Assembly: GCF_019970045.1 (NCBI RefSeq)
Contig: NZ_JAHXYI010000002.1
Location: 310,001 to 374,000 of the forward strand
Reading direction: 5' to 3'
DNA length: 64,000 nt
DNA from: Chryseobacterium sp. GVT01B
GTDB taxonomy: Bacteria; Bacteroidota; Bacteroidia; Flavobacteriales; Weeksellaceae
Positions 1-8,153 of the stretch are shown here, in pieces. Numbering within the stretch: position 1 is the first letter of the stretch; each line of letters begins with the position of its first letter. The position numbers and the translations under genes are program-made. Under the pieces are notes generated by a model. The model was not told where the DNA came from, ran no database searches, and saw nothing but the letters and a program-made list of their open reading frames with translations.

Positions 1-288
1 GATCTGCTCATCCGAAAGAGCTTCCAAAGGGCCTATAAGCCCATATCCTGCATTGTTGTAAACCACATCAATATCTCCCAGCTCAATAACGTGTTTAGCG
101 GTTGACTTTATCTGCTCCGGATTAGTAACATCCAGTGGAAGTACAATCACGTTCTCCAGAGCCGCAAGATCAGTTGCTGCTTCGGGGTTTCTCATTGTAG
201 CGATTACTCTCCATCCGTTGTTTTGAAATAATTGGGCAGTTGCTTTTCCTAATCCTGTAGAAGCACCTGTTATAAAAATTGTTTTCAT
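1..288 (-). CDS. Short-chain dehydrogenase/reductase, N-terminal part (runs off window)
   Basis: The minus-strand frame starts at ATG 288 and is cut by the left window edge, leaving 96 residues. The N terminus MKTIFITGASTGLGKATAQL holds the classical SDR Rossmann motif TGxxxGxG, followed by a D-V at the end of beta strand 3 and the NNAGYG motif near residue 81. These bind NAD(P)H in a soluble oxidoreductase. The catalytic Tyr-x3-Lys lies outside the window, so the substrate cannot be told. A possible regulated promoter lies just upstream at 313-375. Confidence 0.88.
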   Translation of the reverse strand, partial: MKTIFITGASTGLGKATAQLFQNNGWRVIATMRNPEAATDLAALENVIVLPLDVTNPEQIKSTAKHVIELGDIDVVYNNAGYGLIGPLEALSDEQI

Positions 289-312
289 TTTTCTTTGTTT
301 AAAATTACAGGA

Positions 313-320
313 CAAAGTTC
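313..320 (-). promoter_or_regulatory. Possible -7 box (GAACTTTG) of the SDR gene
   Basis: On the minus strand GAACTTTG lies 24 bases before the SDR start. It matches the Bacteroidetes -7 consensus TAnnTTTG except for G in the first position. No convincing -33 element is visible. Confidence 0.35.
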
Positions 321-344
321 AGTATTACAACAAACCCGGGAGTT

Positions 345-375
345 GCCAAAATGGGGTAAGCTGTAGCCAAAATGG
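345..375. promoter_or_regulatory. Direct repeat GCCAAAATGG x2, 21 bp apart, possible regulator site
   Basis: The 10-mer GCCAAAATGG occurs at 345-354 and 366-375. The repeats are in direct orientation with a 21-bp period, two helical turns. They sit upstream of the possible -7 box of the SDR gene. Such spacing is typical of AraC-type activator half-sites, but which protein binds is inference. Confidence 0.4.
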
Positions 376-399
376 ATTCTCAAATACATTTGTTTTTTG

Positions 400-407
400 T
401 AAGTTTG
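400..407 (+). promoter_or_regulatory. -7 box TAAGTTTG of the SNF2 helicase gene
   Basis: TAAGTTTG fits the Bacteroidetes -7 consensus TAnnTTTG. Transcription would begin near 412-414, which is downstream of the possible upstream ATG at 372. This supports 423 as the real start of the helicase. Confidence 0.55.
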
Positions 408-422
408 CCCTCATCAATTTTT

Positions 423-3400
423 ATGGCAGAATATATTCTTGACAACGTTAATATCAGTACACTTTCCGCATATGACCTGCTGAAACATACCTCAGACAGT
501 GCATTCATCGGAATCAGAGATTTCCGCGAAATCTACCCTGCTGCTATTGAAAACAATACAGGAATATTTACAAAGCAATCTTCATTACAGGATTTTCCAA
601 TGGTCAGCATCAGCAAGGTTGGCAGTTCACTACTCTGCTCCTGCACGTGTGATGATCAGAAAGACAAGCTTTGTTCCCATCAGGCAGAAATCATCCATTG
701 TATCATAGAGGATAAAAATTACCGCTTGTTTTTTGATGATATGCTTCGCAAAAAAGCCATTCTTCCCAAAGCCAAAGCATATGGATTGGAAAATGAACCG
801 GATCTGGATCAATATTTTCAGCTTGAATACAGCGATGGTAAAATTGAAATTCATCCTAAGATCAAGGAAATGCTTCCTGTAGATGAGGTGATGCTTCAGA
901 GAGATCTCCTTCCACAGCTTCCCTCAAAACTGGATGAATTGGCTGTACTGGAAACAGGAAAAAAACAGATATTGGTTATCGGTAAGCACCGCTATTATAA
1001 CCATATGACCTTCTCCCTGATGGAAGCGGAAATAACGCAGACAGGCAAGCTCAAAAATCCGGTGACTCCTGTAGATTCCATGCAGCTGATCTGGAGAGCC
1101 GAGAAACCGGCAGAAATTAAATTTTATACAGCCATTACCTCTTTTCAGAATAATTATAATGAAGATTACAATCCTTCAGAACTGGAAGCTTTAAAACTTA
1201 TTGTACAAAATCCTCTTGGATTGGATGTCTATTATCACGACCGGGAAATTGCAGAAACGGTGTCTGCAAAATCACTTTCTCAAGTTGAATTAAATACTTT
1301 AGATGCCGAGGTTCAATTATCTGTATTTAAGAAAGATCCGTTTTACGAAATAACAGGAGAATTGTTATTTAATGATATTTCTGTTCCTTTCAAAAATATT
1401 GTTCTCAGAAATGAATATTTTGTATATAACCGAAACATTTTCAGCTTTGTAGATCATCCCGACATGCTCAAAATCATCAGGTTTTTTAAGGCTAATAATG
1501 AAATTTTACTGATTCATTCCTCAAAATATGAGGCATTCATGAAGGACATCCTCTCTGCTATAGAAGAACGTATTCATATAAATTACAACTACATACAAGT
1601 CGCAACGAAAGTACAGCTTGAAGATAAGAATTATCACACGAAAAGAATAATTTATCTCCGTCAGCAGGAAAATTATATTGGTATTACTCCCGTTATGAAA
1701 TACGGAGATGTAGAAGTTCCGGTGTATTCCAGGAAGCAGCTTTTTGATACGGACCAAAATGGAAATCCATTTAAAATAGAAAGAAACGAACCTGCAGAGG
1801 CCCGCTTTACTTCACTGGTCATGCAGCAGCATCCTGATTTTGAAGAGCAGATGGACGGATATCAGTATTTTTATCTTCACAGGGATAAGTTTCTGGATAA
1901 CAACTGGTTTCTTGAAGCATTTGATACATGGAGAAATGAAGGGATAACCATACTGGGCTTTAATGAATTAAAAAATAACAAATTAAATTCCCATCGGGCT
2001 AAAATCAATATTCAGATCACTAGTGGACTGGATTGGTTTAATGCTAAATTAAAAGTAGGTTTTGGCCCTAAAGAAGCCTCTTTAAAACAGCTTCACCGCT
2101 CAATTCGCAATAAAAGTAAATTCGTTCAGCTGGATGATGGCAGTATGGGAATTCTCCCTGAAGAATGGATGGAAAAGATAGCCGCATACTTTCATGCAGG
2201 AGAAATTGACGAAGAACTTTTAAAGATTCCGAAAATCAGCTTCACGGAAGTTAGCTCTTTATTTGAAAAAGAAGTCCTGAGCCAGGAGGTTCAGGAAGAA
2301 CTCACCACTTATTCCACTAAGTTCTCAAAAGTAAAAAATATTCCCAAAGTCAATATTCCGGCAGCACTGAATGCTGAACTCAGGGATTATCAGCATGACG
2401 GACTGAACTGGCTTAATTTTCTTGATGGATTTAACTTCGGAGGGTGTCTTGCTGATGATATGGGACTTGGAAAAACTATTCAGATCATTGCTTTTATTCT
2501 GTCACAGAGGGAAAAACGAGGGCACACCACGAATCTTATTGTAGTTCCTACTTCCCTGCTTTTCAACTGGCAGGAAGAGCTTAGCAGATTTGCACCTTCT
2601 ATAAAAGTCCTGCTTCATTATGGTGCAGACAGACCCAAAACAACTGCTCATATGCAAGACTATGAAGTAGTTCTTACCACTTACGGAATGATGCTTTCGG
2701 ATGTCCGTTTTCTGAAAAATTTTAATTTCAATTACGTGTTTCTGGATGAATCACAGATTATTAAAAATCCAAATTCGGAAAGATACAAAGCAGCACGGCT
2801 GCTTCAATCGAGAAACAGGATTGTATTGACTGGTACTCCTGTTGAAAACAGTACTTTTGACCTTTACAGCCAGCTTTCTTTCGCTTGCCCGGGGCTTTTG
2901 GGAAGCAAGCAGTATTTTAAAGATATTTATGCCATTCCTATTGATAAATTTGAATACAGTAAACGGGCGTTAGAACTTCAGCAAAAGATAAAGCCTTTTA
3001 TTCTCAGAAGAACCAAGAAACAGGTTGCAAAAGAGCTGCCTGAGAAAACAGAAACGGTCATCTACTGTGAAATGAATGCAGAACAACGCAAAATCTATGA
3101 CGCCTATGAAAAAGAGCTTCGTGAGTTTATTGCAGCCAATGATGACGATGATCTGAATAAGAACAGCATGCACGTCCTTACGGGTCTTACAAGACTCAGA
3201 CAGATCTGTAACTCTCCTGTGTTGATGAAAGAAGGATATTCCGGTGCAAATGCTGTTAAAATCGAGATTTTGATGGAACAGATCCTTGGGAAATCTCAAG
3301 ATCATAAAATTCTGGTCTTCTCACAGTTTGTCGGAATGCTTGATTTGATAAAGACTGAACTGGAACGCCACAATATTCAGTTTGAATATCTTACAGGGCA

Positions 3401-3764
3401 GACTAAAGACAGAGGAGAAAAGGTAAATAACTTCCAGAAAAATGATGACATCCGGGTCTTTTTGATCAGCTTAAAGGCTGGCGGCGTTGGTCTCAACCTA
3501 ACGCAGGCGGATTATATTTATCTGGTAGATCCATGGTGGAATCCTGCAGCTGAAAACCAGGCTATTGACCGAAGTTATCGTATGGGACAAACCAAAAATG
3601 TAATTGCCGTCCGGATGATCTGTTCCAATACAGTAGAGGAAAAAATACTTACCCTTCAGAAAAAGAAAAAACAACTGGCTCAGAATCTGCTTACCACAGA
3701 CGGAAAGAAACTTCAGGGACTTTCCAAACAGGATCTTATGGATTTACTGGAATCCGGATCATAA
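423..3764 (+). CDS. SWIM zinc finger, SNF2-family DEAD/DEAH box helicase
   Basis: A 1113-residue protein of the bacterial SNF2/Rad54-like ATPases, which translocate on double-stranded DNA and remodel bound protein or polymerase. An N-terminal SWIM-type zinc motif is visible as C74-T-C76...C84-S-H86. The helicase core is C-terminal: Walker A DDMGLGKT near residue 680, motif II as DESQ near 775, motif III LTGTPVENS, and the helicase C lobe with VFSQF, the SLKAGGVGLNL stretch and Q..DR.YRMGQ near 1050. An in-frame ATG at 372 is possible, but the -7 box at 400-407 lies after it, so I chose ATG 423 (MAEYILDN). The exact cellular role is not known. Confidence 0.92.
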   Translation: MAEYILDNVNISTLSAYDLLKHTSDSAFIGIRDFREIYPAAIENNTGIFTKQSSLQDFPMVSISKVGSSLLCSCTCDDQKDKLCSHQAEIIHCIIEDKNYRLFFDDMLRKKAILPKAKAYGLENEPDLDQYFQLEYSDGKIEIHPKIKEMLPVDEVMLQRDLLPQLPSKLDELAVLETGKKQILVIGKHRYYNHMTFSLMEAEITQTGKLKNPVTPVDSMQLIWRAEKPAEIKFYTAITSFQNNYNEDYNPSELEALKLIVQNPLGLDVYYHDREIAETVSAKSLSQVELNTLDAEVQLSVFKKDPFYEITGELLFNDISVPFKNIVLRNEYFVYNRNIFSFVDHPDMLKIIRFFKANNEILLIHSSKYEAFMKDILSAIEERIHINYNYIQVATKVQLEDKNYHTKRIIYLRQQENYIGITPVMKYGDVEVPVYSRKQLFDTDQNGNPFKIERNEPAEARFTSLVMQQHPDFEEQMDGYQYFYLHRDKFLDNNWFLEAFDTWRNEGITILGFNELKNNKLNSHRAKINIQITSGLDWFNAKLKVGFGPKEASLKQLHRSIRNKSKFVQLDDGSMGILPEEWMEKIAAYFHAGEIDEELLKIPKISFTEVSSLFEKEVLSQEVQEELTTYSTKFSKVKNIPKVNIPAALNAELRDYQHDGLNWLNFLDGFNFGGCLADDMGLGKTIQIIAFILSQREKRGHTTNLIVVPTSLLFNWQEELSRFAPSIKVLLHYGADRPKTTAHMQDYEVVLTTYGMMLSDVRFLKNFNFNYVFLDESQIIKNPNSERYKAARLLQSRNRIVLTGTPVENSTFDLYSQLSFACPGLLGSKQYFKDIYAIPIDKFEYSKRALELQQKIKPFILRRTKKQVAKELPEKTETVIYCEMNAEQRKIYDAYEKELREFIAANDDDDLNKNSMHVLTGLTRLRQICNSPVLMKEGYSGANAVKIEILMEQILGKSQDHKILVFSQFVGMLDLIKTELERHNIQFEYLTGQTKDRGEKVNNFQKNDDIRVFLISLKAGGVGLNLTQADYIYLVDPWWNPAAENQAIDRSYRMGQTKNVIAVRMICSNTVEEKILTLQKKKKQLAQNLLTTDGKKLQGLSKQDLMDLLESGS

Positions 3765-3801
3765 TATCTAAAAAAACTGAAAATAAACCAATTACACCAA
3801 T

Positions 3802-3831
3802 AAAAAAAACCGACAGGTAAAGGACCTGTCG
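3802..3831 (-). terminator. Terminator of the GEVED protein gene
   Basis: CGACAGGT and ACCTGTCG form an 8-bp perfect stem (3811-3831). On the minus strand it is followed by a run of eight T (plus-strand A-tract 3802-3809). It sits just past the stop at 3877. Confidence 0.85.
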
Positions 3832-3876
3832 ATTAAAAACAAAAATTGATATGGATATGATTTAGATATGATGTGT

Positions 3877-5187
3877 CTATTTTTTGATAATTTTTTCTGT
3901 GACTATTTTTTGATTTTTTGTCAGGATTTTAATAAGATACGTTCCCGGAACAAAATTGTTCATAGAAACTGCCATCGAACTGCCTTCCAGCATCTTCTGC
4001 CCTGACATATTATAAATTTCATATTTCTCAAGCCCTTCTTTCATACTGATTGTTACCGAATCTGCTGTCGGGTTCGGATATATTTTAACACTGGCTGAAG
4101 CATCTTTGGAAACCTCCATTGTTGAAAGACTTTCCGGCTGAATATTAATCGTATAATCTTCTGCCTGTCCGATAAACCATCCTGAAGGACAAGGAAGATT
4201 CTCCAAAGTTCCCATCCATGAATTTGATTCATATGCTTTTACCAATCTGAAACGGGTTTCTCCAAGCTGTGCTCCTGCCGGAATGGTAATACTACCGGAT
4301 GTAATTCCTGATTCTGTAGTAGTAACCGGATTGGAATTGTCCAGATATCCCAGGTTAAACTTCTCATCCGCATCAAACTGATTATTATGGTTAAAATCAA
4401 TATAAGCATACGCTGATACGGTATTCTGTCCGTGTGTACCTCCTGTTACCGTTATAGGATAGGTATTTCCACGATTAACAGTAAATACAGTCGCTGTAAA
4501 ATTTTCAAGAACGTCTGAGTTACCATCAATAGCGCTGCTTCTTACGGTTCCGGCAAATTCTACCTTGCTTATTTCGCTTACTGTAAGACTGGTTACATTT
4601 TCAGCACCGCAGTAAGGAGCCGGGAAATTCACTGCATTTCCTACAATATTGACGGTATAATCTTCAGTCTGCCCTGCTCTTAAACCATAACCACAAGCTG
4701 AACTGATAGAATTGGGAGCATTAGGATCTGAATAAGCCTGGACATTTGTATTTTTGAGAACACGCATTCTTGTACTTCCATTCGCTGCAGTAGCAGGAAC
4801 CACTATTATATTGTTGATCGTAAATGCATTGGCCGGATTGGCCGCTTCAAGTCTTCCAATGTAGAAGCTTTCTCCGGCATCATCAAAATTACCATTCTGG
4901 TTAAAGTCTATAAAAACAACTACATCACTCGGAAAAGTACTGGAAGGACCCGTTACAGATATATTATAATTACTTCCGGGCTGCAAATCTGTAGACATTG
5001 ATGTAAAATTCTCATAAATTTGTGCATTTCCAGACTGAACAGGCGATGAATTATTAATGTTCCCGAAAGTAACATTACTGATCATATTGCTGTCAGCTCC
5101 ATACTGAAACACAGGCATGCAATATTGCAATTGGGCGTTCGCCAGTGAGCAAAGTACAATACCAGAAAGAGTAGTTATTTTTTTCAT
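3877..5187 (-). CDS. Secreted GEVED-domain protein with T9SS type A sorting domain
   Basis: A 436-residue exported protein. It has a Sec signal peptide ending near NAQ (about residue 18). Two similar halves each hold an acidic, calcium-site-like loop (FIDFNQNGNFDD and YIDFNHNNQFDAD) and end in a GEVED-like strand (GQTEDYTVNI, GQAEDYTINI). The last 75 residues form a type A T9SS C-terminal domain, starting at VKIYPNPTADSVTI and ending in a basic KIIKK. Family knowledge says such proteins are moved across the outer membrane by the type IX system and anchored or released. The ligand is unknown. It is monocistronic with its own promoter and terminator. Confidence 0.9.
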   Translation of the reverse strand: MKKITTLSGIVLCSLANAQLQYCMPVFQYGADSNMISNVTFGNINNSSPVQSGNAQIYENFTSMSTDLQPGSNYNISVTGPSSTFPSDVVVFIDFNQNGNFDDAGESFYIGRLEAANPANAFTINNIIVVPATAANGSTRMRVLKNTNVQAYSDPNAPNSISSACGYGLRAGQTEDYTVNIVGNAVNFPAPYCGAENVTSLTVSEISKVEFAGTVRSSAIDGNSDVLENFTATVFTVNRGNTYPITVTGGTHGQNTVSAYAYIDFNHNNQFDADEKFNLGYLDNSNPVTTTESGITSGSITIPAGAQLGETRFRLVKAYESNSWMGTLENLPCPSGWFIGQAEDYTINIQPESLSTMEVSKDASASVKIYPNPTADSVTISMKEGLEKYEIYNMSGQKMLEGSSMAVSMNNFVPGTYLIKILTKNQKIVTEKIIKK

Positions 5188-5209
5188 TTTTTGTTTAAAT
5201 TTCCTGGGA

Positions 5210-5217
5210 CAAATTTA
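5210..5217 (-). promoter_or_regulatory. -7 box TAAATTTG of the GEVED protein gene
   Basis: The minus strand reads TAAATTTG 22 bases before the start codon, a full match to TAnnTTTG. A TTG for the -33 element occurs at 5244-5246 but at a 26-nt spacing, longer than usual. Confidence 0.55.
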
Positions 5218-5345
5218 TATTTATTTAGAATGAATAAAAATAACAATGTAATGATATTTGTCAGTTTAATAAAAATAGATATTTAATGAGCCAACGATAC
5301 TTATTAAATAACTCCTTTTACTAATGGATAATCAATCTGTTATAA

Positions 5346-5389
5346 ATAAAAAGCTGTTTCTCAAATTTATTTTGAAAAACAGCTTTTTG
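5346..5389 (-). terminator. Terminator of the thiolase gene
   Basis: AAAAAGCTGTTT...AAACAGCTTTTT forms a long, nearly perfect stem (about 17 of 18 pairs). It is A-rich on one side and T-rich on the other and lies 36 bases past the thiolase stop on the minus strand. Confidence 0.8.
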
Positions 5390-5424
5390 TTATAAAAGAA
5401 TAAATCTAAGGAATTTTATATGTT

Positions 5425-6600
5425 TTAATTTATATTTTCAATAAGAACAGCAGACGCTCCTCCCCCTCCGTTACAGATGGCAGCTATCCCCAATCTTCCT
5501 TTTTCCTGACGAAGTACACTGACTAATGTTGTGACAATTCTTGCTCCTGAAACACCAATCGGGTGTCCCAAAGCAACCGCACCACCATATACATTCACTT
5601 TATTCAGGTCATAACCCAAAATCTGCTGATTGGATAAGATAACAGAGGAATAGGCTTCATTAATCTCGAAATAATCAATATCAGATAAACTGAGACCTGT
5701 CTGTTTCAATAACTTTTGAATGGCAACAGACGGAGAAGTGGTGAACCATTCCGGAGACTGAGCCGCATCTGCATATGCTATGATTCTGGCTAAGGGTTTC
5801 AAATTATGCTGCTGAACAGCTTCTGAAGATCCTAATAGGATTGCTGCAGCTCCGTCATTCAGATTACTTGAGTTTGCAGCTGTCAATGTACCGTCTGCTT
5901 CAAATGCAGGTTTTAAAAGAGAAATTTTCTCAGGAATAAGTTTGTCAATATCTTCGTCTTTATCTACGATTATAGCACTTTTCTTTCCTTCAATCGATAT
6001 TTGGATCAACTCATCATTGAATTTGCCGTTTTTTGCCGCTTCCTGAGCCCGATGGTAGGAAAACAAAGCATATTCATCAAGCTGCTGACGCGTTAATCCA
6101 TATTTTTTTACACCCAGTTCAGCTGCACTTCCCATATGGAAATCATTATACACATCCCACAACCCATCTTTGATCACGCCATCAGTAAGATGAGAGTCTC
6201 CCAGTTTTGTTCCCTGGCGAAGCTTAACGTAATGGGGAACATTGCTCATACTTTCCATTCCACCGGTCATGACAATATGTTCCAGACCAAGCTGAATCTG
6301 CTGAGCACCGATCATTGCAGACTTCATACCCGAAGCACAGGCTTTATTAATCGTTGTGGCATCTTTATCTACAGGAATTCCTCCAAAAATAGCGGCCTGC
6401 CTTGCGGGAGATTGTCCCAACCCGGCACTGAGTACATTTCCCATGTACACACTGTCTATATATTCCGGAGCCAATCCGATGTTTTCATAGGCATTTTTAA
6501 TTGCTACTGCTCCCAACTGAGGAGCGGTAAATCCGGATAGGCTTCCCATAAAGCCACCTACCGGAGTTCGTTTTGCAGCTAATATAAATACTTCTTTCAT
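5425..6600 (-). CDS. Acetyl-CoA C-acyltransferase (thiolase)
   Basis: A 391-residue thiolase, the usual family length. The enzyme makes or cleaves beta-ketoacyl-CoA in the cytoplasm, in fatty acid oxidation or acetoacetyl-CoA synthesis. Visible motifs are the nucleophilic cysteine in NKACASGMKS (near residue 88), NEAYSS, GHPIGVSGAR with the catalytic His, and the C-terminal CNGGGGASA with the second Cys. The start ATG at 6600 gives the standard MKEVFILAAKRTPVGGF opening. No beta-oxidation partner is next to it, so it is a single-gene unit. Two palindromic operators upstream suggest a TetR-type repressor acting on it. Biosynthetic or degradative use cannot be decided here. Confidence 0.94.
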   Translation of the reverse strand: MKEVFILAAKRTPVGGFMGSLSGFTAPQLGAVAIKNAYENIGLAPEYIDSVYMGNVLSAGLGQSPARQAAIFGGIPVDKDATTINKACASGMKSAMIGAQQIQLGLEHIVMTGGMESMSNVPHYVKLRQGTKLGDSHLTDGVIKDGLWDVYNDFHMGSAAELGVKKYGLTRQQLDEYALFSYHRAQEAAKNGKFNDELIQISIEGKKSAIIVDKDEDIDKLIPEKISLLKPAFEADGTLTAANSSNLNDGAAAILLGSSEAVQQHNLKPLARIIAYADAAQSPEWFTTSPSVAIQKLLKQTGLSLSDIDYFEINEAYSSVILSNQQILGYDLNKVNVYGGAVALGHPIGVSGARIVTTLVSVLRQEKGRLGIAAICNGGGGASAVLIENIN

Positions 6601-6616
6601 AAGATATTATTTTTTA

Positions 6617-6630
6617 ATACCAATCGGTAT
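6617..6630. promoter_or_regulatory. Operator 1, palindrome ATACCAATCGGTAT
   Basis: The sequence ATACC-AATC-GGTAT has perfect 5-bp arms and the same core, inverted, as operator 2. It lies in the leader of the thiolase mRNA, 17-30 bases before the start codon. It resembles operators of TetR-family regulators. The regulator gene is not in this window. Confidence 0.65.
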
Positions 6631-6676
6631 ATTTTTGGTTAAAAAAAATTCCCTCATATTCCACAAGGGAATAATA

Positions 6677-6684
6677 CAAAGATA
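6677..6684 (-). promoter_or_regulatory. -7 box TATCTTTG of the thiolase gene
   Basis: The minus strand reads TATCTTTG, a full match to TAnnTTTG. Operator 2 begins 5 bases upstream of it, where the -33 contact would be, and operator 1 lies downstream in the leader. Confidence 0.6.
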
Positions 6685-6689
6685 ATTAA

Positions 6690-6709
6690 AATATACCGAT
6701 TGGTATATT
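6690..6709. promoter_or_regulatory. Operator 2, perfect palindrome with AATATACC arms
   Basis: AATATACC-GATT-GGTATATT has 8-bp perfect arms and overlaps the expected -33/spacer region of the thiolase promoter. Bound repressor would block RNA polymerase. It is the stronger of the two related sites. Confidence 0.7.
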
Positions 6710-6754
6710 AAAGATTTAAAAAAAATCTTACTTATTACAGCAAGATTTTAGTTT

Positions 6755-7255
6755 TTATGTTCTACTTAGCTGATCCAGTTTTTTAAGCAGTGTGGGCATT
6801 CTGTAAATGCCATGCATTTGTTCTACTTTCAACTGAACTTCATCTACATTCATTCCTTTGGCTGTAACAAAAAGCGGTGTTTTACTTTCTCCACGGAATA
6901 CGCTTCTCCTTTCGGAATCGGGAGTTGTAAATTCATTTTTTGCGATCCCAATAATAGGATACTTCTCTTTTAATTCTTCGTAAAGATGGCCACCCAGTCC
7001 AATTTTCCCACTGTTATCCAAAGTAACATATCCGTCAACAATGATAATGTCTTCCGGTTTTAATACTATTTTCGTCAGCAAACTTAAAATGCAGGGTAAT
7101 TCTCTTTTGTAAAATGCTCCGCTTTCATATTCTGAAGTTACAGATGTTTGTTCTATAAAAACTTCCACTTCTTTTTCAGATGTCCAGTCCTCAAATGCAA
7201 TACACACGGTATTGGCATAATTCTCATAATAATAGGTGTCAAATGCGTAAATCAT
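6755..7255 (-). CDS. Endonuclease V-like protein (short form)
   Basis: A 166-residue protein resembling endonuclease V, which nicks DNA or RNA next to inosine. It is shorter than the roughly 220-residue bacterial enzyme; the N-terminal extension is absent. Visible family features are the first metal Asp (AFDTYYYE, D6), FYKRELP with the conserved Glu, VDGYV with the next Asp, and GIAKN. In the last part the usual GHR histidine motif is replaced by VTAKGMNVDE, so one known catalytic residue seems to be missing. It is the last gene of a GNAT-VOC-endoV operon, 3 bases after the VOC gene. It may be a divergent or altered nuclease. Confidence 0.7.
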   Translation of the reverse strand: MIYAFDTYYYENYANTVCIAFEDWTSEKEVEVFIEQTSVTSEYESGAFYKRELPCILSLLTKIVLKPEDIIIVDGYVTLDNSGKIGLGGHLYEELKEKYPIIGIAKNEFTTPDSERRSVFRGESKTPLFVTAKGMNVDEVQLKVEQMHGIYRMPTLLKKLDQLSRT

Positions 7256-7258
7256 ATT

Positions 7259-7627
7259 TTATTCCTTAAAAAACTCACCGAAATGCCACAAAATCCCCGA
7301 AGGATCATGCACAAAACACTCTTTCCCCCATTCCATAGTTCTTACAGGCGTAAGTCTCACATTTTCATAGGTGTCTGTAAGCTTTAAAGATAAAAGTTCT
7401 TCCCAGAATTCATCTGTATTGGCCACTTCCATGAAGATCATGGTATTATCAACCCAATCTTTTGCATAATAATCCTGAAGGTAAAAGCCTATTTCCTCAC
7501 GTATAAACAGCGATAGTTTGGGCTCAAGAACAACTTCTTCAAATCCGAGATCTTTATAAAAGTTTCTGCTGATCTCAAAATTCTGTGCTCCTATAAAAGG
7601 CCTGATGGATTTTAATTTCGGTGTCAT
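7259..7627 (-). CDS. VOC (glyoxalase/bleomycin resistance) family protein
   Basis: A 122-residue single-module vicinal oxygen chelate protein. It has the typical opening SIRPFIGAQNFEISRNFYKDLG and the closing HDPSGILWHFGEF, where the D-P-x-G...H/E segment builds the beta-alpha-beta-beta-beta module. Members dimerise to bind metal or drug ligands; the substrate cannot be read from sequence. Its start overlaps the stop of the upstream GNAT gene by 4 bases (ATGA), so the two are translationally coupled. Confidence 0.85.
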   Translation of the reverse strand: MTPKLKSIRPFIGAQNFEISRNFYKDLGFEEVVLEPKLSLFIREEIGFYLQDYYAKDWVDNTMIFMEVANTDEFWEELLSLKLTDTYENVRLTPVRTMEWGKECFVHDPSGILWHFGEFFKE

Positions 7628-8073
7628 ACTATTTTATTTTTCCAGTATTCATAGGTCATTTCAAACTTTATCTCTCCTTTTCCATGGGTTCCTGTTTCCT
7701 TCCAACCAGATTTTCTGTAAAAATTCTCAGCCCTTGTTCCGGGTGAAGTACCAAGCCACAGATCGTCTTTCTTTTGTTCAAAATACCAGTCGAGCATGAT
7801 GTCATGAAGCTTTCTGCCGATTCCCTGGTTTTCAAAATCAGGATGTATAAACAAAGCCCAGATATTGTTTTCTTTGAGATCTGCAATGGAAAAACCAACA
7901 ATCTGTCCTTCTGTCTCACCTACCCATCCTTTTCCTCTATGAAAAAGAAATTCCTCACAGTCTTTATCTGTAACCAATCCCGGATCTGATAGTGTATTTT
8001 CTTTCACCGAATTTCTTACAACCTGTATCTGTGGAATATCTTCCGGTCTTGCTTCTCGAATTACTATATTCAT
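7624..8073 (-). CDS. GNAT family N-acetyltransferase
   Basis: A 149-residue cytoplasmic acetyltransferase. The acetyl-CoA pyrophosphate-binding motif is seen as FENQGIGRKLHD (Q/RxxGxG/A) near residue 82, followed by LWLGTSPGTRAENFYRKSGW, the normal motif B with Tyr. The substrate is unknown. It is the first gene of the operon with the VOC protein and endonuclease V. Confidence 0.9.
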   Translation of the reverse strand: MNIVIREARPEDIPQIQVVRNSVKENTLSDPGLVTDKDCEEFLFHRGKGWVGETEGQIVGFSIADLKENNIWALFIHPDFENQGIGRKLHDIMLDWYFEQKKDDLWLGTSPGTRAENFYRKSGWKETGTHGKGEIKFEMTYEYWKNKIV

Positions 8074-8111
8074 GGTAATTTGTTGATAACTGCTAAATCT
8101 TTTTACTCTTA

Positions 8112-8144
8112 ATCCTTGTCAAGGTTTAAAATCTTGACAAGGAT
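8112..8144. repeat. 33-bp palindromic element, copy A
   Basis: Two 14-base arms (ATCCTTGTCAAGGT and ATCTTGACAAGGAT) flank a 5-base loop, with one mismatch. The same 14-5-14 design with a closely related sequence occurs at 53272-53304. It lies between the GNAT and M28 peptidase genes and could also act as a hairpin in the RNA. Confidence 0.7.
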
Positions 8145-8153
8145 GATATCTGA

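Noticed and set aside
372..422. Upstream start of the SNF2 helicase at ATG 372
   Set aside because: A good -7 box at 400-407 lies downstream of it and MAEYILDN at 423 is a more natural start.
3811..3831. Terminator for the SNF2 helicase gene on the plus strand
   Set aside because: No T run follows the stem on the plus strand; it suits only the minus-strand gene.
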